This document shows positions 6,845 through 15,549 of a stretch of 64,000 nt of DNA, one piece after another. This stretch comes from Winogradskyella sp. UBA3174 (lineage in GTDB: Bacteria > Bacteroidota > Bacteroidia > Flavobacteriales > Flavobacteriaceae), in contig NZ_DEXW01000004.1 in the NCBI RefSeq assembly GCF_002364335.1, forward strand, positions 1 to 64,000, read 5' to 3'. The notes under the pieces are model-generated. The model saw only the letters and a program-made list of their open reading frames with translations, made no database searches and was not told where the DNA came from. The translations under genes were made by a program, and so were the position numbers. Numbering within the stretch: position 1 is the first letter of the stretch; each line of letters begins with the position of its first letter.

Positions 6845-8872
6845 TTGAAGCAGCTTTTTTTATTTCTTGTATTAATTTCATTTCATCAAGATTCTTATAC
6901 GCAACGGAACCAAAAAATCCTAGATAGTATAAGAGTCCTCCAGAGTAAGGTTGAAGAGAATAACAACTCTGATGATGATAAAATTAAAGTCTCAGAGGCT
7001 ATTTATCAATTAGCTCTAAAAACTAAAATAGACTCTATTATTCTAAAAACTGGTAAAGACCTTTCTCTTGTGTATGCAAACGCAGGTAAATTTGATTTGT
7101 ATAAAACTAAAAATGAAGAGAACTTAATCTTAGCAACTAAGCTAAAAGATACTAGTGCTATAGCAACTGCAAATTTTAATTTAGGGTGGTATTATTATAG
7201 GAATGATAAAAATTATGAGGCTTATAATTATTATTTAGAAGCATTAATAAACTTTGAACTTACTGGCAATATTCAATATAAAGCATCTTGTTTATTAAAC
7301 ATTGCTCATGTTCAAAAAGATGAGAAAGATTATTTAGGGAGTGAGCAGAATGCTATTAAAGCGCTTAGAATTTTTAATAGCTTACCAGAGGATAATAACA
7401 CCTTATACGATAAAGATTCTGCTTATACCGTATTGGGTTTAACTTCTTTTAGTTTGGGTAACTATGAGAATGCATTGATTTTTCATAATAAAGCGCTAAA
7501 TATTAGTGAAAAGTTAGATGATTATTTTGGTATTTTATATTCAAAAAATAATATTGCCATGACCTATAGGGTCATGGGTGATTTAGATAGAGCTAAAGGT
7601 ATTTATAAGCAGCTATTATCTGAGCCTAATTTAGAAGAAAATGATCCGTCTTTTTATGCTTTAATTTTAGATAATGATGCCTACACGTCTTTTATATCTA
7701 AAGACTACAATAAGGAAAAGGTGGAAAATCAGTATAAGAAAGCATTAAGCATAGCAGATAGTATTGATCATAGCAAAACTAAGCTTATTATTTTTAAAGA
7801 CCTTGCTAATTTATATCTAACTAATAACGAGTTAGATTCATCTTTAGTTTATTCCAACAAAACGTATGCGCTATCTAAAGAGATTTCAGCTAATGATTAT
7901 TTATTAGAATCGATGTTATTGTTAGCAAAACTAAAAAGTGGAGACCAAAGCAAGACATATCTTGAAGAATATATAAAGTTTAACGATAGTCTACTTAAAG
8001 TAGAACGCGCAGTTCAAAATAAATATGCAAGATTAAAATATGGTACAGATGAATTGGAAGCTGAGAACGAACAAATTTCTAAAGAAAACTTATATTTAGT
8101 TATTCTATCTGTCGGACTTTTGCTTACAGCTATTTTGGTTTATTTATTTATCTCACAACGCGCTAAAAATAGAAAGTTAAAACTCATCCAAGTACAACAG
8201 AAAGCAAATGAGGATATTTATAACCTGATGCTTGGTCAACAAGATAAAGTTGATGAGGCTAGAGCTAAAGAAAAAGTAAGAGTTTCTAAAGAATTACACG
8301 ATGGAGTCTTAGGTCGCCTTTTTGGAACACGCTTAAGTTTAGATAGTATGAATTTTAGAGATGGTAAAGAAGCCATGATGACCAGAGCTCATTATATTGG
8401 AGAACTTAAAACCATCGAAGAAGATATTCGTAAAATATCACACGAGTTAAATACAGATTTTGTTTCTGGTACTGGTTTTATGGATATTGTGTCAGAACTT
8501 ATTGAGACTCAAACTATGGCTTACGGATTAAAGTATGAGTTCGATTATACAGATGATATAAGTTGGGATTTAGTATCAAATAAAACTAAAATTAATATCT
8601 ATAGGATTATACAAGAATCCATGCAAAACATCTATAAACATGCTAATGCTAATAAATTAAAAATTAGTATTTCATTAGAAAAAGCTGTAATTTGCTTAAG
8701 AATTACAGATGATGGGGATGGTTTTGATACCTCTAAAAGTAAAAAAGGAATTGGTCTAAAAAATATGATATCTCGTGTTGAAGATATTGAAGGAATAATC
8801 TCTTTTACATCCCAATCTGGAAATGGTACAATTGTAAATGTTAACGTTCCCTACACCAACCAGCCAACATGA
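6845..8872 (+). CDS. TPR-containing sensor histidine kinase
   Basis: 675 residues. The start is TTG: the frame is closed by TAA at 6830-6832 and no ATG precedes the signal peptide. Order: signal peptide 1-20; periplasmic TPR repeats about 40-385; coiled coil 400-415; transmembrane helix about 416-437; HisKA_3 dimerisation/phospho-acceptor domain with H485 in SKELHDGVLGRL; HATPase_c about 575-670 with N-box QESMQNIYKHAN and G-box DDGDGFD/KKGIGLKNM. This is the NarX/DesK-like kinase type common in Bacteroidota, where periplasmic TPRs sense an unknown signal. The gene overlaps the response regulator by 4 bp (ATGA), so the pair works together. Confidence 0.9.
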   Translation: MKQLFLFLVLISFHQDSYTQRNQKILDSIRVLQSKVEENNNSDDDKIKVSEAIYQLALKTKIDSIILKTGKDLSLVYANAGKFDLYKTKNEENLILATKLKDTSAIATANFNLGWYYYRNDKNYEAYNYYLEALINFELTGNIQYKASCLLNIAHVQKDEKDYLGSEQNAIKALRIFNSLPEDNNTLYDKDSAYTVLGLTSFSLGNYENALIFHNKALNISEKLDDYFGILYSKNNIAMTYRVMGDLDRAKGIYKQLLSEPNLEENDPSFYALILDNDAYTSFISKDYNKEKVENQYKKALSIADSIDHSKTKLIIFKDLANLYLTNNELDSSLVYSNKTYALSKEISANDYLLESMLLLAKLKSGDQSKTYLEEYIKFNDSLLKVERAVQNKYARLKYGTDELEAENEQISKENLYLVILSVGLLLTAILVYLFISQRAKNRKLKLIQVQQKANEDIYNLMLGQQDKVDEARAKEKVRVSKELHDGVLGRLFGTRLSLDSMNFRDGKEAMMTRAHYIGELKTIEEDIRKISHELNTDFVSGTGFMDIVSELIETQTMAYGLKYEFDYTDDISWDLVSNKTKINIYRIIQESMQNIYKHANANKLKISISLEKAVICLRITDDGDGFDTSKSKKGIGLKNMISRVEDIEGIISFTSQSGNGTIVNVNVPYTNQPT

Positions 8873-9537
8873 AACATATTAACATATTAATGGTAGATGA
8901 TCATCCAATAATTATTGAGGGCTATCAGAATGTGTTAATGGCCACAAAAGCAGATGATCAAACGTTGTTAATTGATACAGCAAATAATTGTGATACAGCA
9001 CAATTAATGATTGACAGAGCTTCAAAAGGTACTCACTATGACGTTTGTTTTTTTGATATAAGCCTGCCAGCTTCAGCTGATGGTAAATATGCTTCTGGAG
9101 AAGATTTAGCATTGTTAGCTAAGCAAGTGATGCCAAAGGCTAAGATTATTATATTAACGATGTTTAATGAGTCTTTTAGAATTCATAATATTATAAAAGA
9201 AATTAATCCTGATGGATTTTTAATTAAGAGTGATTTAACTTCTATGGAATTAGCCGACGCTTTTCAGCAAATTCTATATGCACCACCATATTACAGTAGT
9301 ACGGTAAATAATTATGTAAAAAAGACTATAAGAAGCGAGATTTACGTGGACGATGTTAACCGAAAAATTTTGCATTTACTTTCTCAAGGTATAAAAACAA
9401 AAAGCTTAAACGAGTACATTCCACTATCTACAAGTGCACTAGAAAAAAGAAAAAAGCAACTTAAACTTTTATTTTCTGTAACAGACGGAAAAGACGAATC
9501 CTTGCTGCAAGAAGCTAGAGAAAAAGGCTATTTGTAG
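8869..9537 (+). CDS. NarL/FixJ-type response regulator
   Basis: 222 residues. The receiver domain (about 1-135) has the acidic pair D10/D11, phospho-acceptor D63 in CFFDISLP, and K119 in FLIKSD. The C-terminal 70 residues (VNRKILHLLSQGIKTKSLNEYIPLSTSALEKRKKQLK) look like a diverged LuxR-type helix-turn-helix as found in partners of TPR kinases in this phylum. It is translationally coupled to the kinase. Two copies of a GGTTTTTCC-containing repeat lie just downstream (9609-9645) and could be its target, but no experiment supports that. Confidence 0.85.
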   Translation: MKHINILMVDDHPIIIEGYQNVLMATKADDQTLLIDTANNCDTAQLMIDRASKGTHYDVCFFDISLPASADGKYASGEDLALLAKQVMPKAKIIILTMFNESFRIHNIIKEINPDGFLIKSDLTSMELADAFQQILYAPPYYSSTVNNYVKKTIRSEIYVDDVNRKILHLLSQGIKTKSLNEYIPLSTSALEKRKKQLKLLFSVTDGKDESLLQEAREKGYL

Positions 9538-9608
9538 AAAAACTATAAAAAAGCACCATTTATTCAAGGTTAAAAAATACCTGTAACTACTGTCGTTATT
9601 GAAAACTA

Positions 9609-9645
9609 CGGTTTTTCCACAACAAGTTTGCGGTTTTTCCGCAAC
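9609..9645. promoter_or_regulatory. Direct repeat / dyad, possible operator
   Basis: CGGTTTTTCCACAAC (9609-9623) and CGGTTTTTCCGCAAC (9631-9645) are 22 bp apart, two helical turns. The second copy is a dyad, TTGCGG-TTTTT-CCGCAA (9628-9644). A -7-like box TATATTTA follows at 9666-9673. The placement just after a response regulator gene and before a short terminated segment suggests an operator. Confidence 0.5.
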
Positions 9646-9679
9646 AAAAATCTAAAACACTTATATATATTTACATCAG

Positions 9680-9768
9680 TCAACAAGAATTAATTAATCC
9701 CTTTTAAGTAATTGTTGAGTTAATAGCAAGAATATAAACCTGGTAGTATAAGCTACCAGGTTTTTTAT
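9680..9768 (+). ncRNA. Candidate small RNA (promoter and terminator, no ORF)
   Basis: Downstream of TATATTTA (9666-9673) a transcript would start near 9680. It would contain the inverted repeat TCAACAA/TTGTTGA (9680-9686, 9712-9718) and end at the strong terminator 9737-9762, about 90 nt in all. No start codon with a plausible ORF is present. The hairpin could instead only terminate the response regulator and the convergent DUF456 gene; no expression data are available here. Confidence 0.35.
9737..9768. terminator. Bidirectional rho-independent terminator
   Basis: AACCTGGTAG and CTACCAGGTT form a 10-bp stem with loop TATAAG. TTTTTT follows on the plus strand, and an AAA-rich flank serves the minus strand. 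It separates the response regulator/sRNA unit from the convergent DUF456 gene ending at 9791. Confidence 0.9.
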
Positions 9769-9790
9769 TTTATAAAGCCAGATGTTATAC

Positions 9791-10288
9791 CTATAGCCAA
9801 GGAGCATTATGCTCAGATAGCTTCACTATAAAAAATCCAAGAAAAATTATAGCAACTACAAACTTTAAAAATGTTGAGGCTATAAATCCTAAAAATGATC
9901 CAAAAGCAGCTTTAAGTGCTTTATCTAAATCATTCCTATGAATCATTTCACCAATAAGTGCTCCTATAAAAGGGCCAATTATTATTCCGAACGGTATTGG
10001 CGAAAATAAACCAACAATTAATCCCAGAGTTGTTCCAACCATTCCGGCTTTGCTACCTCCAAAACGTTTTGTGCCAAGTGCTGGTATAATATAATCTAAC
10101 ACATAAATAAATACGGCTACTAAAAGCGTAATAATTAGAAATGTTTGGCTAAGCTCAATACCATCGGTAAAGTGTAATACTAAAAGACCTGCCCAACTTG
10201 TTAGTGGTCCTGGTAATACAGGTAAAAAGCTTCCTAAGATGCCTAGTACCATTAAAAGTAGTGCGGCTAACACTAAAAAAAGTTCCAT
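9791..10288 (-). CDS. DUF456 family membrane protein
   Basis: 165 residues, almost entirely hydrophobic, with about five to six transmembrane helices. The glycine/proline-rich motifs are typical of DUF456: LGILGSFLPVLPGPLTSWAGLL near the N-terminus, and KRFGGSKAGMVGTTLGLIVG with FSPIPFGIIIGPFIGALIGE in the middle. It sits in the inner membrane. The function is unknown; glycine-zipper segments suggest tight helix packing or a pore. It is divergent from the BlaI operon, with 121 bp between the starts. Confidence 0.9.
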   Translation of the reverse strand: MELFLVLAALLLMVLGILGSFLPVLPGPLTSWAGLLVLHFTDGIELSQTFLIITLLVAVFIYVLDYIIPALGTKRFGGSKAGMVGTTLGLIVGLFSPIPFGIIIGPFIGALIGEMIHRNDLDKALKAAFGSFLGFIASTFLKFVVAIIFLGFFIVKLSEHNAPWL

Positions 10289-10356
10289 GTAATAATTTAT
10301 TAATTCAAATGATAAGACGCAATAAGCAGACCAATGTTACATTTTAAACTACATAA

Positions 10357-10397
10357 TTAGTTTAAACTAAAATATTAGTTATATTTGTTATAACTAA
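10357..10397. promoter_or_regulatory. BlaI-type operator overlapping the promoter
   Basis: Two dyads are visible: the perfect palindrome TTAGTTTAAACTAA (10357-10370), and TTAGTTATA/TATAACTAA (10375-10383, 10389-10397). The second encloses an exact -7 box TATATTTG (10380-10387), so a bound dimer would block polymerase. A further TTAGT lies at 10402-10406. The position 13-50 bp before the blaI-like ATG fits autorepression. Confidence 0.7.
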
Positions 10398-10409
10398 AAA
10401 ATTAGTTCT

Positions 10410-10769
10410 ATGAAGCAGTTGACAAAAGCAGAAGAAGAGATTATGCAAACCTTATGGCAATTAAAAAAGGCTAATGTGAAATCTGTCATAGAAATTTTAC
10501 CAGAGCCCAAACCTGCATATAATACGGTTTCTACCATTATAAGAATTCTAGAATCTAAAGGGTTTGTAGATTATGAAAAGCAAGGGAAGGGTCATATTTA
10601 TTTCCCAGTAGTTGCTAAAGAATCTTATAGTAATCAGTCTATAAATAAACTGGTAGATAATTATTTTCAAGGGTCCTTTAAAAGTATGGTCTCTTTCTTT
10701 GTAGAAAAGAATAACGTAGATGCTAAGGATATTGAGGTGTTACTAGAAGAAATTAATAAAAAGCAATAA
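10410..10769 (+). CDS. BlaI/MecI/CopY family transcriptional repressor
   Basis: 119 residues. It has a winged helix in the N-terminal 75 (KAEEEIMQTLWQLKKANVKSV, then PKPAYNTVSTIIRILESKGFVDYE) and a C-terminal dimerisation segment with the family motif SMVSFF. In the BlaI/BlaR1 type, the M56 protease encoded next cleaves or inactivates the repressor. The spacing to the M56 gene is 2 bp, so they form one operon. It probably represses its own promoter through the dyads at 10357-10397. Confidence 0.9.
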   Translation: MKQLTKAEEEIMQTLWQLKKANVKSVIEILPEPKPAYNTVSTIIRILESKGFVDYEKQGKGHIYFPVVAKESYSNQSINKLVDNYFQGSFKSMVSFFVEKNNVDAKDIEVLLEEINKKQ

Positions 10770-10771
10770 TT

Positions 10772-13147
10772 ATGCTCCATACAATAATTCAAATTATAGC
10801 ATTTCAGGCCTTATTTTTATTGGTTTATGATTTGTTTCTAAAAGGTGAAACCTTTTTTAATTATAACAGAGCTTATCTATTAATAACTTCTGTGTTGTCA
10901 TTAATACTCCCTTTTATAAATCTACCAAAGCTTAAGACTATGGCAACGAATAATTTTATTATTCAGTTACCAGAAGTGTTTTTAGGAACCAAACCACCTA
11001 CAGATTACGATATTTTCATTGCAGAACAAGCAGGTATAATTATAGATCAACCTACAACTCCACTATGGCAAACGGTTTTAATATCGGGTATTGTACTTAC
11101 TACGCTGTTTTTCTTATTTAAAATTACAAAGCTGTATGTGATGAAAAAGCGAAATCCGCAACGTTGGAAAGGTAATATCCTTATTGTAAGCCTAATTAAA
11201 AGCACAGCTGCTTTCTCGTTTTTTAATACTATTTTTCTTGGTGAGCAGATTCCAGAAACTGAAAAACCTACCATATACAAGCACGAATTGGTACATATAA
11301 AGGAGTACCACACTGTAGATTTATTATTCTTTGAAGTCTTACGAATTTTTATGTGGTTTAATCCTTTAGTGTATCTCTATCAAAATAGAATTAAGGAACT
11401 ACACGAATATATTGCTGATGAAAAAGCAGTAAAACATGATGGTAAGTCTATGTATTATCAAAATTTATTGAATCAAATTTTTGATGTTCATAACGTGTCT
11501 TTTACAAATACGTTCTTCAAAAAATCATTAATCAAAAAACGAATCGCTATGTTACAAAAATCGAAGTCTAAGCAGCTAAACCTTATTAAATATGCATTGC
11601 TTATACCTATGGTGTTTGGGATGTTAATCTATACGTCAACAGAAGTTAGAGCTCAAGAAAAAGTTGCAAGTAAAACTGAAGTAAACCAAGAACTCACAGA
11701 TGCTGAACTTCAGAAAAAGTATTATGATGAGTTAGTTGCTATGGCTAAAAATGGTGCTTCATTTACGGAAATTATGAATTATGTTGGTTTTACGGATAAA
11801 AATAAACACAACTATATTAAATCTCGTAAAGAATATTTAAAGATAAGAGCCTACATGGAGTTTACGGCAGACGGAATGTTAGAAAGAAAATCTGAAAATA
11901 TGACTCTAACACAACAAGATGTTAGTTCTGCTGAAAGGATGAAGCTCAATAGGTTTAAATCTTATGAAGATTATAGAGTATGGAAAAAAACAGATGAAGC
12001 AAAAGAGCTATGGGAACTAAATAAACAAGATGGAGTTTTAAGACTTGTTGTTAAGGATTTAGGTAATATGACCGACAAAGAACGAAAACGTTTTGACGAT
12101 CTTAATAAACAAATGGGAAATGATAGTTATTTAAGAAAGCTAGTAGTTAGTGAGGCTCTCGGAGGTTCTCGTTTTATTGTTGATTCGCCAAACAATTCTC
12201 AACCAGATTCAAACGGTACTGTAGAAGTTTTGGAATCTATAGAAGTCCCATTCTCAGTCATTGAGGAAGTCCCAACACTAAAAGAATGCAAAGATTTAGC
12301 AACAAATACAGAACGTAAAAAATGCATTAGTACTTTCATAACAAAGTTTGTTAATAAACACTTCAATGTTGACCTTGCGGATTCGTTAGGTCTCTCTAGT
12401 GGAAGAAAACGTGTTTTTGTGTCCTTCAAAATAAATAAAGAAGGTTTTGTTAGTGAGGTGAAGGCAAGAGGTGCACATCTTGCACTCGAAACTGAAGCTG
12501 TTCGTGTTGTTAGTATGTTGCCACAATTTATTCCAGGGAAGCAAAAAGGTAAAGTTGTCACTGTACCTTATTCGTTGCCAATGGTGTTTCAAGTTCAAGG
12601 TGAAAACACTTCTAATACATCTATGTATGATGAATTTATTAAAGATTTACAAGACAAAAAAATAAATGAAGATTCATTATCTAAAGACAAAAAAGATGAA
12701 TTATATAAATCTTACACTCAAAAAAGAAAAGAAGAACTTTATTTTAGATATTTAGAGGAAAAAATTAATCAATTAGAAGATAACACAGATGCAATTCCGT
12801 TTTCTGCAGTAGAGCTTGCACCAGCATTTGTAGATTGTGAGTTAATAACAGATAATAATGAGCGTAAAAAATGCACGTTTAACAGCGTTGCGAGTTTTGT
12901 GAATAAAAATTTCAATTTAGATTTGGCGTCTAAACTTGGTGTTAAAGGCAGACAGAAAATTTTTATATTCTTTATAATTGATAAAAAAGGTAATGTAACT
13001 AATATTCAATCTAGAGCGATGTATCCGGAATTAGAAAGTGAAGCAAAACGCGTTATAAATATGTTGCCAAAGTTTATGCCAGGAAAGCAAGAGGGTGAGG
13101 TAGTAGGTGTTTCTTTTTCAATACCTGTTGTTTTCGAAGTACAATAA
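10772..13147 (+). CDS. M56 (BlaR1-like) metallopeptidase with two TonB-C-like domains
   Basis: 791 residues. The N-terminal four-helix membrane domain contains the zinc motif HELVH at 171-175 and ELHEYIADEKA downstream. A further helix at about 272-290 ends the protease part. The periplasmic part has no penicillin-binding domain. Instead there are two homologous blocks with the same order: ECKDL..NTERKKC / DCELI.DNNERKKC, then VNK.FN.DLA..LG, then a beta segment and LP.F.PGK..G..V.VP/FS.P. These blocks resemble the TonB C-terminal domain. The protein may sense an envelope signal and relieve BlaI repression. It is followed in the operon by a TPR protein and a lipoprotein carrying the same domain. 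Confidence 0.85.
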   Translation: MLHTIIQIIAFQALFLLVYDLFLKGETFFNYNRAYLLITSVLSLILPFINLPKLKTMATNNFIIQLPEVFLGTKPPTDYDIFIAEQAGIIIDQPTTPLWQTVLISGIVLTTLFFLFKITKLYVMKKRNPQRWKGNILIVSLIKSTAAFSFFNTIFLGEQIPETEKPTIYKHELVHIKEYHTVDLLFFEVLRIFMWFNPLVYLYQNRIKELHEYIADEKAVKHDGKSMYYQNLLNQIFDVHNVSFTNTFFKKSLIKKRIAMLQKSKSKQLNLIKYALLIPMVFGMLIYTSTEVRAQEKVASKTEVNQELTDAELQKKYYDELVAMAKNGASFTEIMNYVGFTDKNKHNYIKSRKEYLKIRAYMEFTADGMLERKSENMTLTQQDVSSAERMKLNRFKSYEDYRVWKKTDEAKELWELNKQDGVLRLVVKDLGNMTDKERKRFDDLNKQMGNDSYLRKLVVSEALGGSRFIVDSPNNSQPDSNGTVEVLESIEVPFSVIEEVPTLKECKDLATNTERKKCISTFITKFVNKHFNVDLADSLGLSSGRKRVFVSFKINKEGFVSEVKARGAHLALETEAVRVVSMLPQFIPGKQKGKVVTVPYSLPMVFQVQGENTSNTSMYDEFIKDLQDKKINEDSLSKDKKDELYKSYTQKRKEELYFRYLEEKINQLEDNTDAIPFSAVELAPAFVDCELITDNNERKKCTFNSVASFVNKNFNLDLASKLGVKGRQKIFIFFIIDKKGNVTNIQSRAMYPELESEAKRVINMLPKFMPGKQEGEVVGVSFSIPVVFEVQ

Positions 13148-13170
13148 TCTATAAAGATGAAGTGGAATCT

Positions 13171-14298
13171 ATGAAGTTAAAATTAGTACTAGTGTGTTTG
13201 GGTTTTGTTATAAACTTAGGAGCTCAAAATTCTGATAAGGCAGATCAACTTTATGCAACAGGTAATTATGCCAAAGCTATTAAAGCTTATAAAACATCTA
13301 AAGATGTTGAGACTGTTTTAGCTAAGATTGCTAAGTCTTATATAGCTATTGGAAATTATGAGGAAGGTCTTTCTTATTACATAAAAGCAATAGAAGCCAA
13401 CTCAGATGATGCGTTATTAAAGTATGATTATGCCAAACTATTAAGTAGAACTAAAAGTTATGAAGCTGCCAATAGTATATTTAGTAATCTAATTAAGAAC
13501 GACAGTTTAAACCCAAATTATCATTACGAATTAGGCCTCGTTCTGCAAAAACAAAAAGATACCACAGCACACGATGAATTTCTAAAAACGTTTGATTTAG
13601 ACGCAACACATCAAAAAGCAATTTTTAAAGTTGCAAAACAACTTATTATTAAGCGAAAATTTGAAGAAGCACATCGTTTTTTAGATAAAGGTTTAGAAAG
13701 CTATGCGAATAATGTAGAACTTATAAGTCTAAAAGCACAAGCATATTACTTTCAAGAGTATTACACACATGCTGTTGTTTGGTTTAATAAGCTTATTGAT
13801 TTAGGTGAAGTTTCAGAATTTATACATGAAAAATTGAGTTTAAGTTATGCTCAGAATTCAGATTACCAAGATGCCATAAAGCACAGAAAACTAGTGCTTA
13901 ATTACAGTCCTAAAGATGCAAATGCTATGTTTGTTATAGGTGGTTATTACCAGCGTATTAGTGATTTCGAAAATGCAGAAAAATTTATTTCTGCAGCATT
14001 ACAACTTCAAGATGTATCATTATCAGAAGAGTATCAAACCTTGGGAACCATTCTTAATCGTCAGAAAAAATATGAAGCTGCGATTAAAGCATTTCAAAAA
14101 TCATTAAAAGAAGATGCGTCTAACATAATGGCCGAGTTTTTTTTATTAAGAACAAAAGATGAGTTTTATGCAGATATAGACACCAAGATTACGATGTACG
14201 AAAAGTATTTGGCAAAACACAAAAAAAGTATGTTTTTGACTTATGCAGAAAGACGCCTTAAAGAGTTAAAAGAAGAAAAGTTTTTACAGGAAGATTAA
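13171..14298 (+). CDS. Secreted TPR-repeat protein
   Basis: 375 residues from ATG 13171. A GTG nine bases upstream would only add residues before the signal peptide, so I prefer the ATG. The signal peptide (MKLKLVLVCLGFVINLGAQ) is followed by about nine TPR units across the whole protein (for example ATGNYAKAIKAYK, ENAEKFISAALQLQ, KKYEAAIKAFQKSLKED). It is likely periplasmic or outer-membrane associated and acts as a binding scaffold. It lies 23 bp after the M56 gene, in the same operon. I cannot name a specific partner. Confidence 0.8.
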   Translation: MKLKLVLVCLGFVINLGAQNSDKADQLYATGNYAKAIKAYKTSKDVETVLAKIAKSYIAIGNYEEGLSYYIKAIEANSDDALLKYDYAKLLSRTKSYEAANSIFSNLIKNDSLNPNYHYELGLVLQKQKDTTAHDEFLKTFDLDATHQKAIFKVAKQLIIKRKFEEAHRFLDKGLESYANNVELISLKAQAYYFQEYYTHAVVWFNKLIDLGEVSEFIHEKLSLSYAQNSDYQDAIKHRKLVLNYSPKDANAMFVIGGYYQRISDFENAEKFISAALQLQDVSLSEEYQTLGTILNRQKKYEAAIKAFQKSLKEDASNIMAEFFLLRTKDEFYADIDTKITMYEKYLAKHKKSMFLTYAERRLKELKEEKFLQED

Positions 14299-14338
14299 AA
14301 TCTAAAAAAATCGTATTTTCGATTTTATATTACTGTCA

Positions 14339-14815
14339 ATGAACCGATTTGCCTTTCTTTTTCTAATTATACTTTTCACGTCTTGCGATTATTTTGAAAA
14401 GAAAAAAGTCTATTCAGACGATTTACTCGAGGAAGAGCTAAAAACCTTTAATTGGAATGAGGTTGATACGTATCCCACGTTTAGTAGTTGCGATTCTATT
14501 ACTGTAAAAGCAGATAGTAAAGTCTGTTTTCAGAATACATTAATTACAAATGTAAATCAGTTTTTATCAGAACAAAATCTGGTGGTGTCTAATGATATCA
14601 ATGATACAATTACACTCAAAATCAGTATTGATAAAAAAGGAATTCTACAAGTAGAGTCAATCCGTTATAAACCAGAAACAGAACAAGAAATCCCAGAGAT
14701 AGATAGTCTTTTAAGACAAAGTTTAAAGTCTATACCAAAAATATATCCTGCCATTAAAAGAGGTCAACAAGTCACTACAGCTTTCGAATTACCTATAATT
14801 GTAAGGATAAATTAA
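14339..14815 (+). CDS. Lipoprotein with TonB-C-like domain
   Basis: 158 residues. The lipobox FLIILFTSC puts the acylated cysteine at residue 16. The rest repeats the pattern seen twice in the M56 protein of the same operon: TFSSCDSI..DSKVCFQN, then VNQFL.EQNLVVSN, ISIDKKGILQVESI, and a final IYPAIKRGQQVTTAFELPI. It is probably anchored in the outer or inner membrane leaflet facing the periplasm. Its similarity to the M56 ectodomain suggests that both bind the same kind of ligand. It ends head to head with the Bax-like gene, with a 4-bp overlap of the stop codons. Confidence 0.75.
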   Translation: MNRFAFLFLIILFTSCDYFEKKKVYSDDLLEEELKTFNWNEVDTYPTFSSCDSITVKADSKVCFQNTLITNVNQFLSEQNLVVSNDINDTITLKISIDKKGILQVESIRYKPETEQEIPEIDSLLRQSLKSIPKIYPAIKRGQQVTTAFELPIIVRIN

Positions 14816-15549
14816 AACCGAATTACTAGCTTTTGCATTAAGCGTAAAATTTCTATATATAACCAAATAAGCGTCGCTAAAAGCCCCCAAGTAGCAATCC
14901 ATTCTTTATATTTTGGAGCTTTGTTTTTATAACGCTCTATGTAATCAAAGTCTAGAAGCAACGCAAAAGAAGCTACTACGATAGCAATACCATTAAATGC
15001 AATGGCAAACCAAGACGTTCCCCAAATGTAATTTTTAATACTAAAAAAGCTTAGAACCCAAGAAATTAAATAAACAACCATAATACTTATAGTTGCAGTT
15101 ATAATAACACTTCTTAGTTTTTTAGTAACAACAATGATACGCAGTTGGTAAAGTATAAGCATTACAAAAAATGTAATAATAGTGACACCTATAGCTTGGT
15201 ATGGTAATTCCGGGGAATTGTGATTTGCATAAGCTGAAAAACCACCTAAAAAAAAGCCTTTGGCTACAACATAAAGCGGCACTAAAATGTGAGCCCAATT
15301 CTGACGTACAGAAATTAAAACACTAATAACTATTGCTGCAAACATACCACCAAGCGTAAACCATTTCATTGGTGTGCCTGCTTCGTTTAATTTCCATAAA
15401 TAAGCTGTTATAGCTGCAATTACAAGAATACCAAACATAGATTTAATAAAAACACCAAAGACAGACATCGTCTTTATAGATGATTTTTCATCATCCCAAA
15501 AATATCTATTAAAAACAGGGTTTGAAGTTCTAAAATCTCTTAAACTCAT
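14812..15549 (-). CDS. Bax inhibitor-1/YccA family membrane protein
   Basis: 245 residues with seven predicted transmembrane helices. The N-terminus RTSNPVFNRYFW is typical of the bacterial Bax1-I/YccA branch. It carries the family features KGFFLGGFSAYAN, and ends with ALLLDFDYIERYKNKAPKYKEW followed by the last helix (WGLLATLIWLYIEILRLM). Family members are membrane proteins linked to stress or proteolysis control (YccA with FtsH) or to calcium leak; the role here is unknown. It overlaps the upstream gene by 1 bp. Confidence 0.85.
   Translation of the reverse strand: MSLRDFRTSNPVFNRYFWDDEKSSIKTMSVFGVFIKSMFGILVIAAITAYLWKLNEAGTPMKWFTLGGMFAAIVISVLISVRQNWAHILVPLYVVAKGFFLGGFSAYANHNSPELPYQAIGVTIITFFVMLILYQLRIIVVTKKLRSVIITATISIMVVYLISWVLSFFSIKNYIWGTSWFAIAFNGIAIVVASFALLLDFDYIERYKNKAPKYKEWIATWGLLATLIWLYIEILRLMQKLVIRF

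Noticed and set aside
12199..12598. Minus-strand ORFs of 120 and 70 codons within the M56 gene
   Set aside because: They lie wholly inside a gene with clear domains and have no recognisable features of their own; they are reading-frame shadows.
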